DNA of 64,000 bases from Inconstantimicrobium porci (GCF_009696465.1 NZ_VULX01000013.1:18580-82579); one strand, 5' to 3'; counted from the stretch's first letter, positions 17,479-26,651 are shown. The notes: generated by a model not told the origin, from the sequence alone. A program made the numbers and translations.

Positions 17479-18294
17479 ATGTCTTTTTTTAAAAATATTA
17501 TTTTTTTGTCTAGAATGACATTTAGGAATTTATGTACAGTTCCAAAGCAAAGAAGAAACTGTCATACAGACTCATTAGAGGTGAATTCCGCTTTATGGCT
17601 TGGTCATGCTACCGTCCTTTTAAACATAAACGGTACAACAATACTTACTGACCCTGTTTTATGCGGCTATCTTGGATATATGAAACGAGTAGTTAAAATT
17701 CCTGTTGATATATCTAAATATCATGTAGATTACATACTTTTATCACACGGTCATACAGATCACATACACTTTCCTTCATTAAGAAAAATAAATAAGGATG
17801 CTATAGTAATTGTTCCTACAATATATAAGCGTTTTTTAAATCATATCGGTTTTAATAATGTCTATAAACTTTCACCAGGAGAAGTTTTTGAAGATGATAA
17901 TATAAGAATCGAATCACTTGAAGCTATTCATGATGGAAGAAGATTTTATATTGGCAAATTTACTGAATCTAACGCTTATCTTATAAAATGCAATAATAAG
18001 ACAGTTTTTTATGCAGGAGATACAGCATATACTGAAAACTTCAATGATATTAAAAGCGACATTGCATTGATGCCAGTTGGGTGCTATACACCTGAAAGAT
18101 TTTCTGTAATGCATTGTTCACCAGAAGAAAGCTTTAAAATGTTTAAAAAAATGAAAAGTTCTATAATGCTACCTATACATTATAGAACATTTATCATTTC
18201 TCTTGATGACGAAGAACGCACAATGAAAAAACTTCAAGAACTGAATGATGGTTCAATAAATATTGCTGATATAGGGCAAAGAGTTAATTTTTAA
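17479..18294 (+). CDS. MBL-fold metallo-hydrolase (UlaG/NAPE-PLD-like)
   Basis: 271-aa metallo-beta-lactamase-fold hydrolase. SALWLGHATVLLNINGTTIL followed by TDPVL is the N-terminal hallmark of the UPF0173/NAPE-PLD-like branch; the metal motif LLSHGHTDHIHFPSL is at about residues 92-106; later ligands are in YAGDTAY and MLPIHYRTF. Length and order are normal. The substrate, a phosphodiester or lactone, cannot be fixed. AAGGAG precedes the ATG; it probably shares a transcript with the DMT-type gene upstream. Confidence 0.88.
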   Translation: MSFFKNIIFLSRMTFRNLCTVPKQRRNCHTDSLEVNSALWLGHATVLLNINGTTILTDPVLCGYLGYMKRVVKIPVDISKYHVDYILLSHGHTDHIHFPSLRKINKDAIVIVPTIYKRFLNHIGFNNVYKLSPGEVFEDDNIRIESLEAIHDGRRFYIGKFTESNAYLIKCNNKTVFYAGDTAYTENFNDIKSDIALMPVGCYTPERFSVMHCSPEESFKMFKKMKSSIMLPIHYRTFIISLDDEERTMKKLQELNDGSINIADIGQRVNF

Positions 18295-18379
18295 TTCTTT
18301 GTCTTTTTATTTTATGAGTACAACTTAAAGACTAATTAATCATATACATATACTGAAACTAATTTTAAGGAGTCTTTTT

Positions 18380-19588
18380 ATGTTTAAACGAAAGCTTGAA
18401 GAGAATCTCTTATACTGTGTGAAACGAAACATATATAAAAAATATAGAGTACTTATAAAATACAACAATTTTTCAGATAAAATTATCTCTAAAATAGAAA
18501 AATCCAATGGTACAGTCTATTCTTCTTTAAAACATATATGCCTTATATGTGCAGAAGTAAAAAGCCTTACCTTAAACAGGCTTATTGAAATGCCAGAAGT
18601 AACTTATGTATGCTTTGATGATTATTGCCACATATGTGCATCTCCTATAGGTATAGAACCTGCTAACGGACTTCGCTTTTCTCATAATTATAAGTTATGC
18701 GGCAAAAATATCTCCATTGCACTAATAGATACTGGTGTTTATCCTCATAAAGATCTTACCGAACCTGTAAACAGAATAATATACTTCAATGATATCATAA
18801 ACAACATTCACTATCCTTATGATGATAACGGCCATGGTACATTTATAGCTGGCATTATGTGTGGAAGCGGTCTGTACTGCAACAATATGTATAAAGGTCT
18901 TGCCACAAAATCAAATCTATATGTCTATAAATGTTTTGATGCTAAGGGAAAAGGATTTGTTTCAGATATACTTTATGCTCTTGATATAATTATAGATATG
19001 TATGAAGAAGCTAATATAAAAATAATCTGCCTTGCTGCAGAATACTTAAGTTATAACTCTTTTATAATCAATGCTTTTAATGATATGTTTAAAAAATGTT
19101 GTGATAAAAACATCATAGTTGTGGTACCATCAGGCAGCAGCAAAAACAGTGACTGCTCAATTAAAGGCTTCGCTACTTCAAAATACTGTTTTACAATAGG
19201 AGGCTATGATACTTACAAGACAGATAAACCATATGAATATTCTTCCAGCGGTCCTTATCTAAAGCTTACAAAGCCAGAATTTGTAGCAGCAGCTTCGAAT
19301 ATAACATCATTAAATTCAGATGTAACCTTTGTTTCAGAAAGGCGTGGTATAAAACTGTATCCTAGCAAACTTGAAAAGCTCTATACTGTTTATTCAGGCA
19401 CATCATGTTCCTCTGCTTATATATGTTCAATAATTGCATTGCTTTTTGAAGATAACATAAACCTTACATTCAATGATATTTTATCACTCTTTAAGTTATC
19501 TGCAGTCTCACCAGATATAAACAAAGAATATGTAACAAAAAATATGGTAGGCTATGGACTTATAGATCCAACACAAATACTGAAGTAA
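18380..19588 (+). CDS. Subtilisin-like S8 serine peptidase
   Basis: 402-aa protease with a complete catalytic triad: Asp in ALIDTGVYPHKDL, His in DDNGHGTFIAGIMCG, and Ser in VYSGTSCSSAYI. Residues 1-80 look like an I9-type propeptide domain (KYRVLIKYNNF to LIEMPEVTYVCFDD). There is no recognisable signal peptide, so it may stay in the cytoplasm like clostridial intracellular subtilases. The peptide around the oxyanion Asn (VVPSGSSKNSD) has Ser where PAG(N) is usual, an atypical feature that may affect activity. AAGGAG precedes the ATG. Confidence 0.85.
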   Translation: MFKRKLEENLLYCVKRNIYKKYRVLIKYNNFSDKIISKIEKSNGTVYSSLKHICLICAEVKSLTLNRLIEMPEVTYVCFDDYCHICASPIGIEPANGLRFSHNYKLCGKNISIALIDTGVYPHKDLTEPVNRIIYFNDIINNIHYPYDDNGHGTFIAGIMCGSGLYCNNMYKGLATKSNLYVYKCFDAKGKGFVSDILYALDIIIDMYEEANIKIICLAAEYLSYNSFIINAFNDMFKKCCDKNIIVVVPSGSSKNSDCSIKGFATSKYCFTIGGYDTYKTDKPYEYSSSGPYLKLTKPEFVAAASNITSLNSDVTFVSERRGIKLYPSKLEKLYTVYSGTSCSSAYICSIIALLFEDNINLTFNDILSLFKLSAVSPDINKEYVTKNMVGYGLIDPTQILK

Positions 19589-19652
19589 AAGTAGAATTAA
19601 AGATCTATTTCGACTCCTCAATTGTTAAAATTGAAGCTCATAAAAATAATAT

Positions 19653-19845
19653 AACAGGGCACAAGTCACAGGTCACAGATAATGACGAAACTTCCCTGTG
19701 GGCAGTTTCATAAAGAAAACAAAGCCTTATTCTGAATTTTCTTTTTAGTGGTTTGGAGGATATGCCTCCATTACTTAAAATCCATGAGCTTGCGAATAAA
19801 TTTTCTCCTTTTCTGTGACCTGTGACCTATTACCTGTGTCCTGTT
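19653..19845. repeat. Core-plus-arms repeat, copy 1 (arms built on GTCACAG)
   Basis: Fills most of the 320-base gap after the subtilase gene. Imperfect inverted arms AACAGG...GGTCACAG and CTGTGACC...CCTGTT (revealing tandem GGTCACA-type heptamers) enclose a core with a GAAACT/AGTTTC hairpin (19687-19709), GGAGG/CCTCC and CCTCCATTA. The same core elements occur at 40412-40611 and, shorter, at 26515-26651, with arms of different sequence. Confidence 0.6.
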
Positions 19846-19908
19846 AAACAAATACTTAATTATTAAACAAATTAATTAAAGTTTATAGACGCTTATTAAA
19901 ATATATTA

Positions 19909-21099
19909 TTACATTATATATTTTGCCGGATTGATTGCAACACCATTTGTTCTTAACTCAAAATGTATATGTGGCCCTGTACTATTTCCAGTGCTGCCTA
20001 CAAGTGCGATTGTATCACCCTTCTTTATAACGTCACCTTTTTGCACGAGTATCTTGCTGCTATGTCCATACAATGTTTCTATACCGCCTCCATGATTTAC
20101 CTTAACATAATATCCATATACAGAATTATAACCTGTTTCATTTACTACCCCATCCAGGGCAGCCCCTATATTTGATCCGTAACATGCTGCAATATCAATA
20201 CCGTGATGAGTTGCTCCATATCTTCTGCCATAATTAGAAGTAATAATTCCTCTTGATGGTCTCTGAAGAAACGGTACTCCATCAGCAATAGGATTTTTCA
20301 CACCATGATAAACTATAGTATCAATTGCTGGAATTGTAACATTCTCTTTTATTGTCTTTTCACTATTTTTAATGCCGTTAACATATGCAATCTGCTTATC
20401 AATAACAGCCTTTCCAGGGCTACCTTTTATCATCCTCATATTGCCTATATACATGGTGCTGTCAGGCATCATTACCGTATCTTCCTTTTTTATTTCCTGT
20501 ATTTTTTCAACAGCATCTATATGTACATTAACTACTGGATAAGTCTTATTTATTTCTTTTATCCTTTTTGCCGCATCCTTATTAGATATTATTTTAGAAA
20601 GCTGTACTCGTACTTTCTTGTAAGTGCTTTTTGTATCTATATCAACTGATTTTACATTTGCTTCTTTAAGCTTCAGGTCCTTTATATAGCTATCTCCAAC
20701 AGATTGGAGAATCTTTCTTCCATCATCTCTTGATGATATAATTGCAATTTCTTTATTATTAAGATACATATCGTATGCATCAACTTCTATATCAAGTGTC
20801 TTCTTTAAATTCTCCTTAATTTCCTGCACTGAAGATGCGTTTATACTTGTATCATTAATAACTCTAAATGAAATATCCTTCTGAGGAAACCTTACATTGC
20901 TATACTTTGCTGCAATTTCATTCTTAAGTTCATTATATGCCTTATCAGCTTCACCTTTATCATTTACATAACCAACTATTATCCCCTGATTTTTCACTTC
21001 ATACCTAGTTATAGTTCTATCTAAAGAAAACCACATAAATAAGGGAAATATTAAGCATAATAACTTAGGCGCCTTTATATTCTTTTTAATTTTATCCAT
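19909..21099 (-). CDS. M23-family peptidase with G5-type domain (cell-wall endopeptidase)
   Basis: 396 aa with one N-terminal membrane anchor (LLCLIFPLFMWFSL, about residues 12-25), a long alpha/beta region, a G5-like domain (residues 230-285, ending NVTIPAIDTI) and a C-terminal LytM/M23 metallopeptidase. The zinc motifs are intact: THHGIDIAA, GYYVKVNHGGG and GPHIHFELR. It would cut peptidoglycan cross-bridges or act as an activator at the cell surface; sporulation-associated relatives exist in clostridia. The start is ATG 21099 with GGAAGGA six bases upstream; upstream in-frame sequence adds 28 residues without membrane logic. Confidence 0.88.
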   Translation of the reverse strand: MDKIKKNIKAPKLLCLIFPLFMWFSLDRTITRYEVKNQGIIVGYVNDKGEADKAYNELKNEIAAKYSNVRFPQKDISFRVINDTSINASSVQEIKENLKKTLDIEVDAYDMYLNNKEIAIISSRDDGRKILQSVGDSYIKDLKLKEANVKSVDIDTKSTYKKVRVQLSKIISNKDAAKRIKEINKTYPVVNVHIDAVEKIQEIKKEDTVMMPDSTMYIGNMRMIKGSPGKAVIDKQIAYVNGIKNSEKTIKENVTIPAIDTIVYHGVKNPIADGVPFLQRPSRGIITSNYGRRYGATHHGIDIAACYGSNIGAALDGVVNETGYNSVYGYYVKVNHGGGIETLYGHSSKILVQKGDVIKKGDTIALVGSTGNSTGPHIHFELRTNGVAINPAKYIM

Positions 21100-21317
21100 A
21101 ATACATCCTTCCATAATTATCTTAATTATTTGCAACACATCTTTTACTTTACCCATACTTTCATTTTTTATACAAAAAATCATTAGTTGTTACTTATTGC
21201 ACCCTTTGATATAATTAGCTTTAAGAGAACAAATACGTTTTATAGTCATATTCATTCATTAATTAATATGATAAATTGAACTTATTATTAAATAAAATTT
21301 GGAGGTGATACTGTCCT

Positions 21318-22319
21318 ATGAGTACTTTTATGCTAAAAAATTCTCCTATTGAATTTACTCCTGTAAGCAATATTTTTATAGATAAATATATGGCTGAAGC
21401 TCGTGGCGAATTTGTAAAAGTTTATCTCTTAATGCTGAAATATAGAACATCAGGAGAAGTTGGCGTAAATTCATCAATTGTTGCATCAAACCTTCATCTT
21501 CTTGAATCTGATGTTATGAATGCTCTTGATTATTGGAATACGGAAGGCATCATAAAATTAACTCCTATCGACAACATGGGAAACTATGATATAGACTTCT
21601 GTGATCTATCAAATGATACAAATAATAATGAAAGCGTTGATCTTCTTTCAGAACTTGATAACAACAATTCAAAGGATATGCTTAAAGATATAGAAAAACT
21701 TATATCAAGACCTCTTTCCACAAAAGAAATGTCAACTTACTTAAGTTGGCAGAAAGAGCTTAATTTTTCTTATGAACTTATTCTTCTGCTTATTGAATAC
21801 TGTGTATCCAAAGGAAAAACAGATGTAAGATACATAGAAAAGGTTGCACTTGGATGGCATAATTCAGGTATACAGAATATTGAAGATGCTCAATCCTATA
21901 TAGCAAAACATGAAGATAAATGGATACAATTTAGAAAAATATTAGACTTTCTTGGTATGAAAAATGCTGAGGTCATGAAACCACAGCAAGATATGATGGA
22001 AAAATGGATTTATACTTATAATTTTTCTATTGAAATGATAAAAAAAGCTGCAACTATATGTTTTAACAGGCTTAATCATTCAGATTTTAAATATATTGAT
22101 GGCATACTTTCTAAGTGGCATGCAGATAATATAAAGACTATTAAAGATATTGAATTGAAAGATGCAGTAAGAAAAAATAATACAACTTACAACAAATCTA
22201 ATACTACTGCTTCAAACAGCAAAAATAATGCTGGTCTTAAATTTAATAACTTTAAACAACGCGAATATGATTATGATGAGTTAGAGAAAAAATTATTAGG
22301 ATGGGATGACAATGATTAA
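21318..22319 (+). CDS. dnaD: DnaD-domain primosomal protein
   Basis: 333-aa helicase-loading protein. An N-terminal winged-helix region (about residues 20-100: EVGVNSSIVASNLHLLESDV) is followed by two DnaB/DnaD C-terminal repeats, about 125-195 (WQKELNFSYELILLLIEYC) and 205-270 (KWIYTYNFSIEMIKKAA, then YIDGILSKW). In low-GC Gram-positives these proteins bring DnaI and DnaB helicase to DnaA-opened origins. GGAGGTG precedes the ATG. The downstream dnaI overlaps it by 14 bases, so the two are translationally coupled. Confidence 0.88.
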   Translation: MSTFMLKNSPIEFTPVSNIFIDKYMAEARGEFVKVYLLMLKYRTSGEVGVNSSIVASNLHLLESDVMNALDYWNTEGIIKLTPIDNMGNYDIDFCDLSNDTNNNESVDLLSELDNNNSKDMLKDIEKLISRPLSTKEMSTYLSWQKELNFSYELILLLIEYCVSKGKTDVRYIEKVALGWHNSGIQNIEDAQSYIAKHEDKWIQFRKILDFLGMKNAEVMKPQQDMMEKWIYTYNFSIEMIKKAATICFNRLNHSDFKYIDGILSKWHADNIKTIKDIELKDAVRKNNTTYNKSNTTASNSKNNAGLKFNNFKQREYDYDELEKKLLGWDDND

Positions 22320-23322
22320 GGGATATAAAACTCAAATTATGGATTACTATGAAAAAATTCGTTACCATGAGAGAAAAGCTCTCCAGGAAAGAAAAGATAA
22401 TATAAAAAGAGAACATCCTGAGATACTTGACCTTGAAAATGAGATCGGACGTCTTTCAATAAAGCTTTCTATGGATATACTTAGACACGGAAATGCTGAT
22501 GATGTAGTAAGTAAAACCAGAGAAGCCATAACTGATCTTAGAGTACAGAAAGCAGAACTGCTTGTTGCTTACGGCTATGGGCAGGATTATCTTTCAATGC
22601 ACTATCAGTGCAGTAAATGTAATGATACAGGTTACATAGGAACAAAGAGATGCTCATGCTTTGACAGATACCTTGTTAAACTTTATTATAAAAGTTCTGA
22701 ACTTGCAGAATCAATAAAAACAAATAACTTTAATACATTCAACTTAGATTTTTATTCTCCAAGATCAGATGGAAGCGAAAAGTTTTCGCCTAGAGATAAT
22801 ATAGAACAAATATTATCTTATATTAAGAATGATTATATCCCTAACTTTAAAAACCATTCTGTAAATATGCTTTTTTATGGTGATCCTGGTACAGGAAAAA
22901 CTTTCATGACTCAATGTATAGCAAAGGAACTCTTAGATAAAGGTTTCCTTGTTATTTATAAAACTTCTGACGAACTTAATAAGGATTTGAGAACTATAAC
23001 ATTTGATAATGATAAAGCATTAGAAGAATCACTTATAAATTGTGATCTACTTATTATTGATGACTTAGGTGCTGAACAGATAACAGACTTTTCAGTTACT
23101 AATTTCTTTACATTTCTTAATAAGAAACTTATTAAGAATAAGAAAATGCTTATTTCAACAAATCTATTACTATCAGACTTAACAAAGTCATATACAGAAA
23201 GAATTACATCAAGATTATTTGGAAACTTCAGGCTTCAGAAATTTTATACTGAAGATATAAGAATACAGAAAAAATCCTTAAGGCAAAATAGATTTTCAGA
23301 AAAAACTATACTTAATCAATAG
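22306..23322 (+). CDS. dnaI: Helicase loader ATPase, DnaI/DnaC type
   Basis: 338-aa AAA+ ATPase that loads the DnaB replicative helicase. The N-terminal third is helical with a zinc-binding segment (CSKCNDTGYIGTKRCSC, about residues 102-118), as in DnaI. Walker A YGDPGTGKT lies near 190-198, Walker B LLIIDDLG near 250, and arginine-finger region YTERITSRLFG near 300. The start overlaps the end of dnaD. Partners in this window are DnaA, DnaD and DnaB. Confidence 0.93.
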   Translation: MTMIKGYKTQIMDYYEKIRYHERKALQERKDNIKREHPEILDLENEIGRLSIKLSMDILRHGNADDVVSKTREAITDLRVQKAELLVAYGYGQDYLSMHYQCSKCNDTGYIGTKRCSCFDRYLVKLYYKSSELAESIKTNNFNTFNLDFYSPRSDGSEKFSPRDNIEQILSYIKNDYIPNFKNHSVNMLFYGDPGTGKTFMTQCIAKELLDKGFLVIYKTSDELNKDLRTITFDNDKALEESLINCDLLIIDDLGAEQITDFSVTNFFTFLNKKLIKNKKMLISTNLLLSDLTKSYTERITSRLFGNFRLQKFYTEDIRIQKKSLRQNRFSEKTILNQ

Positions 23323-23350
23323 ATGCTCTTTTTAATATATAATTAATGAT

Positions 23351-23387
23351 GAAACCAGCAGACCATGACTGCTGGTTTCTTTATTTT
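23351..23387 (+). terminator. Terminator of dnaD-dnaI
   Basis: Perfect 11-bp stem GAAACCAGCAG / CTGCTGGTTTC followed by TTTATTTT, 28 bases after the dnaI stop. Confidence 0.88.
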
Positions 23388-23465
23388 AATTAAATCCTTA
23401 ATAATGCATATCGCATAATGAAGGAAAATTAAGTGAGTAACTTATAAATTATCTTATGTACAAAA

Positions 23466-23494
23466 AAGACTATTACAGTTATTGTAATAGTCTT
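23466..23494 (-). terminator. Terminator of the tRNA operon
   Basis: 12-bp perfect stem AAGACTATTACA / TGTAATAGTCTT; on the minus strand it is followed by six T residues. It lies directly after the last tRNA-Asp. Confidence 0.88.
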
Positions 23495-23500
23495 TATATT

Positions 23501-23577
23501 TGGCGACTCAGAAGGGACTTGAACCCACGACATCCAGCGTGACAGGCTGGCACTCTAACCAACTGAGCTACTGAGCC
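23501..23577 (-). tRNA. tRNA-Asp (GTC), third copy in transcription order
   Basis: Cloverleaf folds on the minus strand with acceptor GGCTCAG / CTGAGTC, anticodon loop CTGTCAC (anticodon GTC) and T-arm GTTCAAGTC. The CCA end is encoded. Identical to the copies at 23861 and 24221. Confidence 0.96.
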
Positions 23578-23582
23578 ACATA

Positions 23583-23658
23583 TGGTGGTCACAATAGGGC
23601 TCGAACCTATGACCCTCTGCTTGTAAGGCAGATGCTCTCCCAGCTGAGCTATGCGACC
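23583..23658 (-). tRNA. tRNA-Val (TAC)
   Basis: Acceptor GGTCGCA / TGTGACC, anticodon loop CTTACAA (TAC), T-loop GTTCGAGCC, encoded CCA. Part of the 360-bp repeating unit. Confidence 0.96.
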
Positions 23659-23662
23659 GTAT

Positions 23663-23737
23663 TGGTGACTTCTAGGGGAATCGAACCCCTGTTACCACCG
23701 TGAAAGGGTGGTGTCTTAACCGCTTGACCAAGAAGCC
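23663..23737 (-). tRNA. tRNA-Glu (TTC)
   Basis: Acceptor GGCTTCT / AGAAGTC, anticodon loop CTTTCAC (TTC), T-loop GTTCGATTC, encoded CCA. Confidence 0.96.
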
Positions 23738-23769
23738 ATATTATTTTTTATTTTGTATTGTTTTTAAAA

Positions 23770-23845
23770 TGGAGCTGGCAATAGGACTTGAACCTACAAC
23801 CTGCTGATTACAAGTCAGCTGCTCTACCAATTGAGCCATGCCAGC
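23770..23845 (-). tRNA. tRNA-Thr (TGT)
   Basis: Acceptor GCTGGCA / TGCCAGC, anticodon loop CTTGTAA (TGT), T-loop GTTCAAGTC, encoded CCA. Separated from tRNA-Glu by 32 AT-rich bases. Confidence 0.96.
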
Positions 23846-23860
23846 AGTATTTTAAAAAAA

Positions 23861-23937
23861 TGGCGACTCAGAAGGGACTTGAACCCACGACATCCAGCGT
23901 GACAGGCTGGCACTCTAACCAACTGAGCTACTGAGCC
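23861..23937 (-). tRNA. tRNA-Asp (GTC), second copy
   Basis: Same sequence as 23501-23577, exactly 360 bases further on. Confidence 0.96.
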
Positions 23938-23942
23938 ACATA

Positions 23943-24018
23943 TGGTGGTCACAATAGGGCTCGAACCTATGACCCTCTGCTTGTAAGGCAGATGCTCTCC
24001 CAGCTGAGCTATGCGACC
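23943..24018 (-). tRNA. tRNA-Val (TAC), second copy
   Basis: Same sequence as 23583-23658, offset 360. Confidence 0.96.
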
Positions 24019-24022
24019 GTAT

Positions 24023-24097
24023 TGGTGACTTCTAGGGGAATCGAACCCCTGTTACCACCGTGAAAGGGTGGTGTCTTAACCGCTTGACCAAGAAGCC
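24023..24097 (-). tRNA. tRNA-Glu (TTC), second copy
   Basis: Same sequence as 23663-23737, offset 360. Confidence 0.96.
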
Positions 24098-24129
24098 ATA
24101 TTATTTTTTATTTTGTATTGTTTTTAAAA

Positions 24130-24205
24130 TGGAGCTGGCAATAGGACTTGAACCTACAACCTGCTGATTACAAGTCAGCTGCTCTACCAATTGAGCCATG
24201 CCAGC
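24130..24205 (-). tRNA. tRNA-Thr (TGT), second copy
   Basis: Same sequence as 23770-23845, offset 360. No third Thr copy exists: the sequence upstream of the outermost tRNA-Glu is the operon leader. Confidence 0.96.
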
Positions 24206-24220
24206 AGTATTTTAAAAAAA

Positions 24221-24297
24221 TGGCGACTCAGAAGGGACTTGAACCCACGACATCCAGCGTGACAGGCTGGCACTCTAACCAACTGAGCTACTGAGCC
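24221..24297 (-). tRNA. tRNA-Asp (GTC), first copy
   Basis: Same sequence as the other two tRNA-Asp copies. Confidence 0.96.
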
Positions 24298-24302
24298 ACA
24301 TA

Positions 24303-24378
24303 TGGTGGTCACAATAGGGCTCGAACCTATGACCCTCTGCTTGTAAGGCAGATGCTCTCCCAGCTGAGCTATGCGACC
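24303..24378 (-). tRNA. tRNA-Val (TAC), first copy
   Basis: Mature sequence identical to the other copies; the spacer to tRNA-Glu differs (ATAA instead of GTATT-like bases). Confidence 0.96.
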
Positions 24379-24382
24379 ATAA

Positions 24383-24457
24383 TGGTGACTTCTAGGGGAA
24401 TCGAACCCCTGTTACCACCGTGAAAGGGTGGTGTCTTAACCGCTTGACCAAGAAGCC
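24383..24457 (-). tRNA. tRNA-Glu (TTC), first copy (promoter-proximal)
   Basis: Mature sequence identical to the other Glu copies. First tRNA transcribed; sequence to its right diverges from the repeat into the promoter leader. Confidence 0.96.
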
Positions 24458-24499
24458 ATATTGTTTTGTTTTTTCAAGTCTCCCGACCTGACATAGACT

Positions 24500-24528
24500 A
24501 TCTTACAAAAAATAAGCCTTTGTGTCAA
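24500..24528 (-). promoter_or_regulatory. Strong sigma-A promoter of the tRNA operon
   Basis: Minus strand TTGACA (24528-24523) and TAAGAT (24505-24500) with 17 bases between. The same -35/-10 pair and spacing drives the rRNA leader at 63773. A small leader hairpin (AGTCT / AGACT) follows. Confidence 0.88.
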
Positions 24529-24560
24529 CATTTTTTTTTAACTTTTTTTATTTTATTATA

Positions 24561-25157
24561 TTATTTAGTTTTTACTACTGCTTTTGATTCCTCCTCATCT
24601 CCTTTACTATAGCTGTTTATAGCCATTTCATAATGTTTAATAAGATCTCTTCTTCTTTTTATTTGTTTCTCCACCTCTGACATCTCAAACCTGCATCTTT
24701 CAATAAATTCTTCCTTATTTAACCTAGAAATATTTATATTGTAACTATCTTTCCTGAAATTTTCTCCATTACATAATATATTTAATGGAGTTGTATTATT
24801 TGCCTGAAGAAGAATTTCTTTTTCCCATCTTCCTCTTTTACTTGGTTGTTTATATATATCCTTTAGAAGATTTATATCATATAATCGTCCATTAATTTCT
24901 TCTTCTATAGAATCGATAAGTGCCTTATAAAAAAAACTTCCTACTCCTCTGGGAATTTTTATTTTCAATATAAATCTATTTTTTAAAAGCAGTTCATCTT
25001 TTTCGCATTCAGTAATATACTCTACATCTCTAGACGAAAAAGTCTTCATTCCATTACCCGTAGGATATGATACTATAACCTGATCATAGTTGATTCTTTT
25101 AACATCAAACTGCCTTCCGAAATCTTCACTTTCCTTATTTATTATTTTTACTTTCAT
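24561..25157 (-). CDS. Protein of unknown function
   Basis: 198 aa; start ATG 25157 with GAGGTG seven bases upstream. It begins MKVKIINKESEDFGRQFDV, contains a beta-rich N-terminal half that reads like a small barrel (YDQVIVSYPTGNGMKTFSS, with DVEYITE), then basic and helical segments (RRRDLIKHYEMAINSY). No signal peptide or membrane segment. I do not recognise the family. It is divergent from the flavoprotein gene and lies just beyond the tRNA promoter. Confidence 0.65.
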   Translation of the reverse strand: MKVKIINKESEDFGRQFDVKRINYDQVIVSYPTGNGMKTFSSRDVEYITECEKDELLLKNRFILKIKIPRGVGSFFYKALIDSIEEEINGRLYDINLLKDIYKQPSKRGRWEKEILLQANNTTPLNILCNGENFRKDSYNINISRLNKEEFIERCRFEMSEVEKQIKRRRDLIKHYEMAINSYSKGDEEESKAVVKTK

Positions 25158-25270
25158 ATTACTGCACCTCAATATTATTATTCTCAATATAGTGTTATTT
25201 ATGTTTAAATTATTATTATTTGTGATAAAATTTTTATAAGATATCTTTGATTAAGGAGTGTTTTATAGAG

Positions 25271-26518
25271 ATGATATATCATGACATAATAGTACTTGGC
25301 GGAGGCGCCTCAGGATTAATGGCAGCTATTACCGCGAAAGATTTTGGTGCAGATGTTGCAATAATTGAAGGAACTGATAGAGTTGGTAGAAAAATTTTAG
25401 CTACAGGAAATGGACGATGCAATATTTCCAACTCCACTATAAAATTTCCTTTTAATCAATACCATAGTAATAATAAGAACTTTTTCAACTCTGTATTATC
25501 ACAGTTTGGCGTAGAAGAAACTAAAAACTTTTTCTATTCACTAGGGCTTCCTTTTGTTGAACTTCAAAATGGTAAACTTTATCCACAATCGCTGCAATCT
25601 TCATCTGTTGTGGATATTTTCAGATTTGCAATAGAAGATAGATGTATACCTGTGTATAACTCTTTTAAAGTTAAAAATATATCCACAACTAAGAAAGGTT
25701 TCATTTTATCCACAGTGGATAATTCCAAAGAAGTTATCCACTGCACTAAACTTATCGTTGCCTGTGGAGGAAAAAGTGCAGTGAAAACAGGATCTGACGG
25801 TTCAGCTTACAATCTCTTAAAATCTCTTGGTCACAATGTAACTCGTACATATCCTGCAATAGTTCAGTTAAAACTTGACTACGGCAGATTAAAAGCTATT
25901 TCTGGTGTTAAATTTGACGGATATGCTTCTGTATTTGTGGATGATAAAGAAATTAGAAAAGAATTTGGCGAAATACTCTTCACAGATTACGGAATATCAG
26001 GTCCTCCAGTTCTGCAGATTTCAGCTATTGCTTCTTTAAACACTGAGCTTAATAAGAATGTGAAAATAAAAGTTGATATGATGCCTAAAATGACAGATGA
26101 TGAATTGCAGTCATTCCTAGAAAATCACCTTGGAATGCTTTCTTATAGGCCTATATGCGATGCTCTGACAGGAATAATAAATAAGAAACTTATACCTGTT
26201 ATACTTAAGGAAGCTGGCATTTATGATATTCATATACCATGTTATGAACTTTCATGGCAGCAGAAAAAATCCCTTATGTCATTGTTTAAAAACTGGTCTT
26301 TTAAATGCACAGGACCAAATGGCTTTAATAATGCCCAGGTAACGGCTGGTGGTATTGATACTAATGACATAGATGATAACACTCTTGAATCCAAAATAGT
26401 CCCTAATCTTTATTTCTGTGGCGAAATAATGGATGTTCACGGTGACTGCGGTGGATATAACCTTCAGTGGGCATGGAGTTCAGGATTTGCAGCAGGAAAA
26501 GCAGCAGCAAAAAATTAG
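25271..26518 (+). CDS. FAD-dependent oxidoreductase, HI0933/BaiN family
   Basis: 415-aa flavoprotein. The N-terminal dinucleotide-binding motif is IIVLGGGASGLMAAI; GRKILATGNGRCNISN is the family fingerprint, followed by LIVACGGKSA and a C-terminal CGGYNLQWAWSSGFAAGKAA that closes the FAD site. Members are widespread and mostly uncharacterised; one clostridial member was linked to bile acid reduction, which should not be assumed here. The start is ATG 25271; an in-frame TTG eight codons earlier overlaps the AAGGAG site. The stop codon runs into repeat copy 2 of the core-plus-arms family. Confidence 0.88.
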   Translation: MIYHDIIVLGGGASGLMAAITAKDFGADVAIIEGTDRVGRKILATGNGRCNISNSTIKFPFNQYHSNNKNFFNSVLSQFGVEETKNFFYSLGLPFVELQNGKLYPQSLQSSSVVDIFRFAIEDRCIPVYNSFKVKNISTTKKGFILSTVDNSKEVIHCTKLIVACGGKSAVKTGSDGSAYNLLKSLGHNVTRTYPAIVQLKLDYGRLKAISGVKFDGYASVFVDDKEIRKEFGEILFTDYGISGPPVLQISAIASLNTELNKNVKIKVDMMPKMTDDELQSFLENHLGMLSYRPICDALTGIINKKLIPVILKEAGIYDIHIPCYELSWQQKKSLMSLFKNWSFKCTGPNGFNNAQVTAGGIDTNDIDDNTLESKIVPNLYFCGEIMDVHGDCGGYNLQWAWSSGFAAGKAAAKN

Positions 26519-26651
26519 ATATGAGATAAGAACTAAGCGATAAAGAGATTTGAATATTTTTCCTCTATTAAAATTAGAAATTTATGCCTGCTTAACCGCA
26601 GCGCATAAATTTCATCCTGTTCTCTTCTCTCTGCTCTCATATCTCTAATCT
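26515..26651. repeat. Core-plus-arms repeat, copy 2 (arms built on GAGATA)
   Basis: Imperfect inverted arms (AGATATGAGATAAGA on the left; TCTCATATCTCTAATCT on the right) enclose CCTCTATTAAAAT, an AAATTTATGC / GCATAAATTT hairpin and TTTCATCCT. The core matches copy 3 and partly copy 1. It overlaps the stop codon of the flavoprotein gene and nearly reaches the thioesterase stop. Confidence 0.6.

Larger units (their letters stand above)
23501..24457 (-). repeat. 360-bp tandem repeat of a Glu-Val-Asp-Thr tRNA block (2.66 units)
   Basis: Bases 23501-23860 and 23861-24220 are identical as far as I can read, including spacers; the third unit is truncated after tRNA-Glu and carries a few spacer changes. 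Eleven tRNAs form one transcript. Confidence 0.95.

Noticed and set aside
23501..24457. Regularly spaced repeats suggestive of a CRISPR array
   Set aside because: The repeating sequence folds into complete tRNAs with correct anticodons; the period is 360 bases and spacers are identical.
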